Source: Ramlibacter sp.
GTDB lineage: Bacteria; Pseudomonadota; Gammaproteobacteria; Burkholderiales; Burkholderiaceae_C
Reading direction: 5' to 3'
NCBI GenBank assembly: GCA_026785815.1
Contig: JAJAZH010000203.1
Coordinates: 1-5,282, forward strand
Length of the DNA: 5,282 nucleotides
In this document: piece after piece, positions 1 through 4,851 of the stretch
Layout of the letters: each line of letters begins with the position of its first letter
Numbering within the stretch: the stretch's first letter is position 1
Notes under the pieces: model-generated
Told to the model about the DNA's origin: nothing
What the model saw: only the letters and a program-made list of their open reading frames with translations
Databases searched by the model: none
Translations under genes and position numbers: made by a program

Positions 1-368
1 GTCTTGGACTGTTCCGCCAGCTTGGCCTGGATGTCGGTGAACGCCTGGACGTTTTTCTCGAGATAGGTTCCCATGAAACCCTGGGCCGAGTGGCCGTAGA
101 AACGGATGATGTTGGCAAGTGCGGGTTCGCTGAACATCGGCGTGCCGCCCGCCTCTTCCTCCAGGATGATCTGCAGCAGGATGCTGCGAGTCAGGTCTTC
201 GTTGGACTTGGCGTCGCGGACCACGAACGACTCGCTGTCCATCACCAGCTGCTTCACCTCGGCCAGCGTGATGTAAGTGGAGGTGTCGGTATCGTAGAGC
301 CGGCGGTTGGGATACTTCTTGATGACGCGCTGAGTCGGCTTGGCCGCGTTGGCTTTCTTGCTGTGCAC
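1..368 (-). CDS. phaR: Polyhydroxyalkanoate synthesis regulator PhaR, C-terminus cut by window edge
   Basis: PhaR is a DNA-binding repressor that also binds PHA granules; in PHA producers it controls phasin genes and its own gene. The minus frame is open from a GTG at 368 to the left edge, giving 122 full codons. Residues 14-32 read RVIKKYPNRRLYDTDTSTY, the hallmark of the PHB/PHA accumulation regulator DNA-binding domain, which continues to about residue 72 (ILLQIILEEE). A second block (about 78-121, with NIIRFYGH and FMGTYLEKNVQAF) fits the following PHB_acc domain. Betaproteobacterial PhaR proteins are, from memory, near 180-190 residues, so roughly 60 residues are missing here only because the window ends. 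GTG 368 is chosen because AGGAG (374-378) sits 5 nt upstream. An in-frame ATG at 410 would add 14 residues rich in Pro, Arg and Gly but lacks a Shine-Dalgarno sequence. Identity is secure; the start is less so. Confidence 0.93.
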   Translation of the reverse strand, partial: MHSKKANAAKPTQRVIKKYPNRRLYDTDTSTYITLAEVKQLVMDSESFVVRDAKSNEDLTRSILLQIILEEEAGGTPMFSEPALANIIRFYGHSAQGFMGTYLEKNVQAFTDIQAKLAEQSK

Positions 369-373
369 TGGGG

Positions 374-378
374 CTCCT
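374..378 (-). promoter_or_regulatory. Shine-Dalgarno sequence of phaR that favours the GTG start
   Basis: On the minus strand AGGAG lies 5 nt before GTG 368. The competing in-frame ATG at 410 is preceded by GCACCGCAAC, which has no purine-rich ribosome-binding match. This is the main reason to start phaR at 368. The 14 codons between the two starts could instead be part of the untranslated leader. Confidence 0.6.
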
Positions 379-409
379 GGTCGCTGCGGGGCGCGTGGAC
401 CGCCGCGCA

Positions 410-424
410 TGTTGCGGTGCGACA
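410..424. promoter_or_regulatory. Candidate PhaR autoregulatory operator (TGC-rich imperfect palindrome)
   Basis: TGTTGCGGTGCGACA is a 15-nt imperfect palindrome: five of seven opposed pairs match around a central G. It spans the predicted phaR transcription start, next to the candidate -10. Known PhaR proteins autoregulate and their targets are described as TGC-rich, which fits TGC-GG-TGC here. Position and composition make it a plausible self-repression site, but no consensus was computed and the match may be fortuitous in GC-rich DNA. Confidence 0.35.
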
Positions 425-425
425 G

Positions 426-431
426 ATTTTA
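426..431 (-). promoter_or_regulatory. Candidate -10 element of the phaR promoter
   Basis: The minus strand reads TAAAAT here, five of six matches to the sigma-70 -10 consensus, in an otherwise GC-rich stretch. The hexamer 17 nt upstream (TCCGGC) is a poor -35, so recognition may depend on an activator or the match may be chance. Transcription would begin near 418-420, leaving about 50 nt of leader before GTG 368, or only about 8-10 nt before ATG 410. This is inference from consensus matching only. Confidence 0.35.
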
Positions 432-454
432 GGGAGCAGCACCGCGGCGCCGGA

Positions 455-469
455 CTAGGTTAACCCTAG
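455..469. repeat. GGTTAACC-centred palindrome upstream of phaR
   Basis: CTAGGTTAACCCTAG contains the perfect 8-bp palindrome GGTTAACC, flanked by CTA and TAG with one extra C in the right arm. Its centre lies about 43 nt upstream of the predicted phaR transcription start, a usual distance for a regulator site. The regulator is not recognised. Confidence 0.4.
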
Positions 470-690
470 GCGCACGAATGGTGGCGACCGCAGGCCTGAC
501 CAGGCCCAATGCATCCGAACTCGCCTGAACTCGTTCGGCAATGGAGATGACTGTTTTCAAACACACCAACAGGACACGGGCGAGGCGTCTTGCGATCAGC
601 TGATGCATGGGCATCGCCCAGGAAGGCCGACAATGAAATGGGGGTACCACACCAAGCCGATGGAGATCGACGCCACCGGACCGATGAGCC

Positions 691-725
691 AAAAAAAAAG
701 GACTTCGCAATGTTGCAAAGTCCTT
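691..725 (-). terminator. Rho-independent terminator of the relA-tRNA-Val unit
   Basis: On the minus strand AAGGACUUUGC pairs with GCGAAGUCCUU across a 6-nt loop (AACAUU), followed by a run of nine U. The stem is 11 bp. The single pair that is C/A on the plus strand becomes a U-G wobble in the minus transcript, which supports minus-strand orientation. It begins 18 nt downstream of the tRNA CCA end. It therefore terminates tRNA-Val, and also any read-through from relA, before phaR. Confidence 0.93.
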
Positions 726-742
726 GCTGTCGGTCAAGAAAT

Positions 743-819
743 TGGTAGGCGCGATTGGACTCGTACCAACGACCCCCACCATGTCAAGGTGGTGCTCTAA
801 CCAGCTGAGCTACGCGCCT
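743..819 (-). tRNA. tRNA-Val, anticodon GAC, CCA encoded
   Basis: The 77-nt minus-strand sequence folds as a complete cloverleaf. The acceptor stem AGGCGCG/CGCGCCT is 7 bp fully paired, with discriminator A73 and an encoded CCA (743-745). The D-arm holds G18 G19. The anticodon stem CCACC/GGTGG encloses loop TTGACAT, so the anticodon is GAC and reads the valine codons GUC and GUU. The variable region is 5 nt. The T-stem GTTGG/CCAAT is closed by one G-U pair. The T-loop reads TACGAGT, with A at position 55 (base 764) where nearly all elongator tRNAs have U, later pseudouridine. C56 and A58 are normal. The gene lies 57 nt after relA on the same strand and just before a strong terminator. Confidence 0.95.
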
Positions 820-840
820 GAAAGTCTTTGCGAGCCTTCG

Positions 841-849
841 ACTATAGCA
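841..849 (-). promoter_or_regulatory. Candidate extended -10 promoter for tRNA-Val
   Basis: In the 57-nt gap between relA and the tRNA the minus strand reads TGCTATAGT. This is an extended -10 (TGn) followed by a hexamer with five of six consensus matches. No good -35 exists 16-18 nt upstream, as is common for extended -10 promoters. Transcription would start near 834, about 14 nt before the mature tRNA 5' end, with a GC-rich discriminator (CGAAGGC). Such discriminators are typical of stable-RNA promoters inhibited by (p)ppGpp in well-studied bacteria. This is inference from consensus matching. Confidence 0.5.
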
Positions 850-876
850 GAGGAAACTCGCTCTCCGTATGGCCCA

Positions 877-3078
877 TCAGCGTCGCCGAGCCGAGCGCAC
901 GCCAGCGACGTCGCCGACCACGCCGAGCACCTTGTTCAGCCGGCCGGAGTCGGCCACTTCGACCGTGAAAGTCATCCAGGCCGTGCCCTTCACGGACTGG
1001 GTCTGCACGCCGATCACATTCATCTTCTCCTTGGCGAAGACTTCGGAGATGTCGCGCAGCAGCCCCTGCCGGTCGGCGGCTTCGACCGACACGTCGACCG
1101 GGTAGACCGCGGCGCCTTCGAACTTGGGCGCGCTCCATTCGACCTCGATCACGCGCGCAGCGTCGCGGGCAACCAGTTCGCGAAAGTTGCTGCAGTCGGC
1201 CCGGTGCACGCTCACGCCCTTGCCGCGGGTCACGTAGCCGCCAATGACATCGGGCGGTGCCGGCTTGCAGCAGCGGGCCAACTGGGTCATGAGCGAATCG
1301 ATTCCGACCACCAGCACCCCACCCATCGGCGTCTTGTCGGCGGGACGTGATTTCTTCAGCAAGAACTCGTCCGGCAGCAGCGGCGCCTCGACCGGCCGCA
1401 GCAGCGTCTCGATGTTGCGCAGCGAGAACTCGTCCTTTCCGACCACGGCGAACAGGTCCTCGGCCGACTTGAAGCCGAGCTGGGACGCCAGATCTTCCAG
1501 CTTCACAGCCGTCTTCCCCTCGCGCTGCAGCAATTTTTCAACCAACTCGCGTCCGCGCGCGACCGTCTCGTGCCGGATCCGCTCGTTGAACCAGGCCCGC
1601 ACCTTGGCCTTGGCCCGGTGGCTTGCCAGGAAGCCCAGGTCGGCGTTGAGCCAGTCGCGCGAAGGGCCACCTTCCTTGGCCGCCGTGATCTCCACCGTCT
1701 GGCCGTTCTGCAGCTGCGTGTTGAGCGGCACCATCACGCCGTCGACACGGGAACCGCGGCAGCGATGACCCAGGCTGGTGTGAAGCGTGTAGGCGAAGTC
1801 CACCGGAGTCGCCCCCTGCGGCAACTCGACGATCGCCGCGTCCGGCGTCAGCACATAGATGCGGTCCTCGAACAAGCCGTCGCCGGATCCCGCCAGGTCC
1901 CGCTCCCAGGCCAGCAGCTGGCGCAGCACGGCGATCTTGGCGTCGTACGCGCCGTTGGCCGACACTCCGGCGTAACCCCTGCTGCCAGCCTCCTTGTAGA
2001 CCCAGTGCGCCGCCACGCCGTGCTCCGCGTGGTCATGCATCGCCTGGGTCCGGATCTGGATCTCGATCGGCCGTCCGGAGTCGTCGCGCACGACGGTGTG
2101 CAGCGACTGGTAGCCATTGGGCTTGGGCCGCCCGATGTAGTCGTCGAACTCCGAACCGATGGCATCGAACTGGTCGTGGACCCACGACAGGGCCGCGTAG
2201 CAATCCCTGACCTCGGGCACGATCACCCGCAACGCGCGCACGTCGAACACCTGCTCGAAGTCGAGCGACTTGCCGCGCATCTTGCGCACGATGCTGTAGA
2301 TGTGCTTCGGCCGACCATGCACGTGGGCCGCGATGCCCTGGGACTTGAGGTCGGCTTCCAGCCGCGAACGCAGCTGCTCGACGTAGCCTTCCCGCTCGAC
2401 CCGCTTCTCGTCCAGCAGCCGTGCGACCTGCTTGTAGGTCTCCGGCTCCAGGAAGCGGAACGCCAGGTCTTCCATCTCCCACTTGACCTGCCAGATGCCG
2501 AGCCGGTTGGCCAGCGGCGCGAAAACATTCAACGCCTCGTGCGCCACCGACGGCGGCACCACGTTCTTGCGCGCCGCATGAAAGCGCAGCGTCTGCAGCC
2601 GCGATGCCAGGCGCAGCATCACCACCCGCAGGTCGCGTGAAAATGCCAGCAGCATCTTGCGGACGTTCTCGGTCTGCAACCTGCGATCGTCCAGCCCGCG
2701 CATCGCGCCGCCGGCTTCGCGGGTCTGCTGCTGGACCTTGACCAGCTTGATGGTTTCGATTGCCAGCGCTGCATAGTTCTCGCCGAACGCCTTGGCGATC
2801 ACTTCCTGGGGCTTGTTGAGGTGGCTGCTGGCGTAGACGAGGTAGCCGGCCGCCTGCATCGCTTCGGAGCCGCCCATCGACTTCAGGATCTGCGCCACCG
2901 CGTCTGCATGCGCCAGCGTGTTCTCGCCGGTGTCCAGGATTTCACCGGCGATGAAGGGCTCGGCAAAGGCGCGCGCCCGGGCCAGCGCATCGGCCTGCAA
3001 CGGCAGCCCCTGCTCGCTGGCGGCGATCAGCTCGGGGATCGGCCCCGGCTCGGACGCCTCCGCTGCGAGGCTCTTCAT
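877..3078 (-). CDS. relA: RelA: ribosome-associated (p)ppGpp synthetase with inactive hydrolase domain
   Basis: This enzyme transfers pyrophosphate from ATP to GTP or GDP when uncharged tRNA occupies the ribosomal A site, starting the stringent response. The 733 residues match the usual RelA length of about 740. Domains in order: a degenerate HD hydrolase region (about 30-190), where the catalytic HD pair is replaced near residues 80-86 (LVYASSH); a synthetase (about 220-362) with GRPKHIYSIVRKM (255-267), FDVRALRVIV (278-287), EFDD (310-313), GYQSLHT (322-328) and EIQIRT (339-344); TGS (405-465) with GHRC, whose H438 corresponds to the tRNA-CCA-contacting histidine; a helical linker; a zinc-finger-like segment with C603, C604, H625, D628 and C629; and a C-terminal ACT/RRM domain (about 658-731). 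EFDD instead of the RXKD of bifunctional Rel, plus HD loss, marks a monofunctional synthetase, so a separate SpoT-type hydrolase should exist elsewhere. ATG 3078 overlaps the upstream hydrolase stop by 4 nt and lacks a strong Shine-Dalgarno sequence, suggesting translational coupling. Confidence 0.96.
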   Translation of the reverse strand: MKSLAAEASEPGPIPELIAASEQGLPLQADALARARAFAEPFIAGEILDTGENTLAHADAVAQILKSMGGSEAMQAAGYLVYASSHLNKPQEVIAKAFGENYAALAIETIKLVKVQQQTREAGGAMRGLDDRRLQTENVRKMLLAFSRDLRVVMLRLASRLQTLRFHAARKNVVPPSVAHEALNVFAPLANRLGIWQVKWEMEDLAFRFLEPETYKQVARLLDEKRVEREGYVEQLRSRLEADLKSQGIAAHVHGRPKHIYSIVRKMRGKSLDFEQVFDVRALRVIVPEVRDCYAALSWVHDQFDAIGSEFDDYIGRPKPNGYQSLHTVVRDDSGRPIEIQIRTQAMHDHAEHGVAAHWVYKEAGSRGYAGVSANGAYDAKIAVLRQLLAWERDLAGSGDGLFEDRIYVLTPDAAIVELPQGATPVDFAYTLHTSLGHRCRGSRVDGVMVPLNTQLQNGQTVEITAAKEGGPSRDWLNADLGFLASHRAKAKVRAWFNERIRHETVARGRELVEKLLQREGKTAVKLEDLASQLGFKSAEDLFAVVGKDEFSLRNIETLLRPVEAPLLPDEFLLKKSRPADKTPMGGVLVVGIDSLMTQLARCCKPAPPDVIGGYVTRGKGVSVHRADCSNFRELVARDAARVIEVEWSAPKFEGAAVYPVDVSVEAADRQGLLRDISEVFAKEKMNVIGVQTQSVKGTAWMTFTVEVADSGRLNKVLGVVGDVAGVRSARRR

Positions 3079-3983
3079 GGCGACTCACTGGCCAGAAGGA
3101 AAGTCGTCACAACCTCGACCTGCGCCTGGTCGACAAAGGTCGGCGCGTGGCCGACGCCGTCGAATTCCACCAGCACTGCGCGCGGTCCGCGTTGCGTCAT
3201 CGCCTGCGCGGTCGCCTTGGCCAGCAGGTCGGACTGGGCTCCCCGGGTCAACAGGATCTTGGCCTTCACGCTGTCGTACAGCTGCCAGAGCGCGGCCTCT
3301 CCCTGCGCGGCCGACTCCTGGGTCAGCGTGCGAAACGGCACCGCAATGGCAGGGTCGTAGTGCAGCGTGAAGCCACCTTCGGGCAGCGGCTTCACCATGG
3401 CGGTCGAAAGCGCCAGCCACTGCTGCGCAGAGTGCGGGCCAAAGCTGGTGGAGATCGCCCACATCGCATCGGCGGCCTGCTGGATCGATTCGAAACGGCC
3501 GTGGCGGCCCAGGTAGGTGCCGATCCGCGCCAGCGCCTGCCACTCGATGGCGGGGCCGACATCGTTGAGCACCAGCCGCCGGACCGGAACCGGAAATTGC
3601 GGCATGGCGCTCACGCCCAATCCGATCAGCCCGCCCATGCTGGTGCCGACCCAGTCCAGGGTGGCGATGGGAGCCTGACGCTGCAGTTCCCCGAGCAATG
3701 CCAGCATGTCACCGACATAAAACGGAATCTGGTAGCCGGACGGATCCTGCAGCCAGTCGCTGCGTCCGCGACCGACCACGTCGGGACACACCACGCGCAG
3801 GGCGCCGTCCGCCCGCGCGACCAGCGCTTGCGCCAGCACGTCGAAGTCCCGCCCCTGGCGCGACAGGCCATGGACGCAAACAACAAGGTGTGTCGCGGCA
3901 GGGTCGCCCCACTGCCAGAACGCCATGCGATGCGTGCCCGACACGTCGGGGCAGGTTACGTAGTTCAGCGTAGGCTCAAGCAT
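3075..3983 (-). CDS. Alpha/beta hydrolase coupled to relA, substrate unknown
   Basis: A 302-residue protein with the alpha/beta-hydrolase fold. Counting from ATG 3983, it has an oxyanion-loop HG (38-39), the nucleophile elbow GTSMG with S115, the catalytic acid D252 (RGAQSDLL) and the catalytic H279 (GVGHAP). The triad is complete, so an active serine esterase or lipase-like enzyme is expected. No signal peptide or membrane segment is evident, pointing to the cytoplasm. The frame can be extended to a TTG at 3992, but ATG is preferred; neither start has a clear Shine-Dalgarno sequence. The stop TGA overlaps the relA ATG (ATGA), so the two are almost certainly in one operon. It is divergent from bdhA and near phaR, which makes an ester of 3-hydroxybutyrate, such as PHB oligomers, a possible substrate. 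That is contextual inference only; a general carboxylesterase or metabolite hydrolase is equally possible. Confidence 0.88.
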   Translation of the reverse strand: MLEPTLNYVTCPDVSGTHRMAFWQWGDPAATHLVVCVHGLSRQGRDFDVLAQALVARADGALRVVCPDVVGRGRSDWLQDPSGYQIPFYVGDMLALLGELQRQAPIATLDWVGTSMGGLIGLGVSAMPQFPVPVRRLVLNDVGPAIEWQALARIGTYLGRHGRFESIQQAADAMWAISTSFGPHSAQQWLALSTAMVKPLPEGGFTLHYDPAIAVPFRTLTQESAAQGEAALWQLYDSVKAKILLTRGAQSDLLAKATAQAMTQRGPRAVLVEFDGVGHAPTFVDQAQVEVVTTFLLASESP

Positions 3984-4060
3984 GGAAAACAAAAAATTGC
4001 ATACTGTGCGGCTGCGTTTTTCTCTCTTCGTCCATCCTAATTCAATCCCGGAGACCCCCC
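3984..4060. promoter_or_regulatory. Divergent promoter region between the hydrolase-relA operon and bdhA
   Basis: These 77 nt separate two divergent starts, so promoters for both units are expected here. The left part (3985-3998) is A-rich on the plus strand, unlike the GC-rich surroundings. TTGCAT at 3997-4002 could be a plus-strand -35, and TATGCA on minus (3999-4004) could be a -10 for the hydrolase, but neither has a convincing partner hexamer. A TGC-rich stretch TGTGCGGCTGCG (4005-4016) resembles the candidate PhaR box upstream of phaR. A GGAG Shine-Dalgarno (4050-4053) serves bdhA. Confidence 0.45.
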
Positions 4061-4831
4061 ATGCTCAAAGGCAAAACTGCCCTCGTCACCGGTTCCACCA
4101 GCGGCATCGGACTGGGCATCGCCAAGGCGCTGGCACGCCAGGGCGCCAACATCGTGATGAACGGTTTCGGTGACGTCGCCGGCCCCCGCGCCGAAGTCGA
4201 GGCGCTCGGGGTGAAGACCGGCTACCACGGCGCCGACATGAGCAAGCCGGCCGAGATCGAAGAGCTGATGAAGTACGCGGCGTCGACATTCGGCCGCGTC
4301 GACATCCTGGTCAACAACGCGGGCATCCAGCATGTGGCGAAGGTCGAGGATTTTCCGGTCGAGCGCTGGGACGCGATCATCGCGATCAATTTGAGCAGCG
4401 CCTTTCACACCACGCGGCTCGCCATCCCGGCCATGAAGGCAGCGAACTGGGGGCGCATCATCAACGTTGCTTCGGCCCACGGTTTGGTGGCCTCGCCACA
4501 GAAGTCGGCCTATGTCGCTTCCAAGCATGCGATCGTTGGATTCACCAAATCGATCGCCCTGGAAACCGCCACCACGGGTGTGACCTCCAACGCGATCTGC
4601 CCGGGCTGGGTGCTGACGCCGCTGGTGCAAAAACAGATCGACGCCCGCGCGGAAAGTGAAGGCATCCCGGTCGAACAAGCAAAGCGTGACCTGCTGGCCG
4701 AAAAGGAACCTTCGCTCCAGTTCACGACACCCGACGAGCTGGGCGAGCTGGCGGTGTTCTTCTGCTCACCGGCCGGCAACAACGTGCGTGGCGTGGCGTG
4801 GAACATGGACGGCGGCTGGGCCGCCCAGTAG
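4061..4831 (+). CDS. bdhA: D-3-hydroxybutyrate dehydrogenase (SDR family)
   Basis: This enzyme oxidises D-3-hydroxybutyrate to acetoacetate with NAD+ (EC 1.1.1.30), the step after PHB depolymerisation. The 256 residues are a complete classical short-chain dehydrogenase: cofactor loop TGSTSGIG (10-17), NNAG (85-88), N110, and catalytic S138, Y151 and K155. No acidic residue binding the adenosine ribose is apparent after the second strand (NGFGD, 34-38), as seen in this NAD-dependent family. Substrate residues known from Pseudomonas fragi 3-hydroxybutyrate dehydrogenase (Gln94, Ser142, His144, Lys152, Tyr155, Trp187, Gln196) all recur at a constant offset of four: Q90, S138, H140, K148, Y151, W183, Q192. 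The C-terminus DGGWAAQ is also typical. This separates it from acetoacetyl-CoA reductase and generic SDRs. ATG 4061 has GGAG 7 nt upstream. It diverges from the hydrolase-relA unit and converges on the lipid kinase. Confidence 0.94.
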   Translation: MLKGKTALVTGSTSGIGLGIAKALARQGANIVMNGFGDVAGPRAEVEALGVKTGYHGADMSKPAEIEELMKYAASTFGRVDILVNNAGIQHVAKVEDFPVERWDAIIAINLSSAFHTTRLAIPAMKAANWGRIINVASAHGLVASPQKSAYVASKHAIVGFTKSIALETATTGVTSNAICPGWVLTPLVQKQIDARAESEGIPVEQAKRDLLAEKEPSLQFTTPDELGELAVFFCSPAGNNVRGVAWNMDGGWAAQ

Positions 4832-4851
4832 ACCTTGGAGGTCACCCGCCT

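Larger units (their letters stand above)
369..690. other. Non-coding upstream region of phaR
   Basis: This 322-nt stretch separates the phaR start from the tRNA-Val terminator. I see no convincing coding sequence: open frames here have no recognisable motif, and one runs through the tRNA on the opposite strand. It holds the likely phaR promoter (TAAAAT on minus at 426-431) and an imperfect TGC-rich palindrome (410-424). It also holds a GGTTAACC-centred palindrome (455-469), a GGCCT/AGGCC inverted repeat (493-506) and a GAACTCG direct repeat with 10-nt period (517-533). Further right are a perfect palindrome ATCAGCTGAT (595-604) and a TGGGC/GCCCA hairpin (608-620). Because the unit on its right ends in a strong terminator, phaR must be transcribed from within this region. 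Confidence 0.7.

Noticed and set aside
608..620. TGGGC-ATC-GCCCA hairpin considered as a terminator or small-RNA end.
   Set aside because: The loop is 3 nt and no T-run follows on either strand; it is kept only as part of the repeat cluster.
429..782. A 117-codon minus-strand open frame upstream of phaR.
   Set aside because: It starts inside the tRNA gene, crosses the terminator hairpin and has no recognisable domain, so translation is implausible.
743..819. The possibility that the tRNA is a phage or island attachment site.
   Set aside because: No integrase, no direct repeat of the tRNA 3' end and only core genes surround it in this window.
724..1350. A 208-codon plus-strand open frame running through the tRNA and the 3' end of relA.
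   Set aside because: Its first part is the antisense translation of tRNA-Val, a familiar source of spurious hypothetical proteins, and the rest is antisense to relA.
1570..2640. A 356-codon open frame on the plus strand, antisense to relA.
   Set aside because: It lies wholly inside relA, has no domain motif, is rich in His, Arg, Val and Leu as expected of a GC-rich reverse frame, and has no ribosome-binding site or promoter support.
3147..4040. A 297-codon plus-strand open frame antisense to the hydrolase.
   Set aside because: The opposite strand encodes a complete alpha/beta hydrolase with triad; this frame shows no motif and is a reverse-frame shadow.
4831..4843. GACCT-TGG-AGGTC hairpin at the bdhA stop, considered as a terminator for the convergent genes.
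   Set aside because: The stem is only 5 bp with a 3-nt loop and no T-run on either strand, too weak to call an intrinsic terminator.
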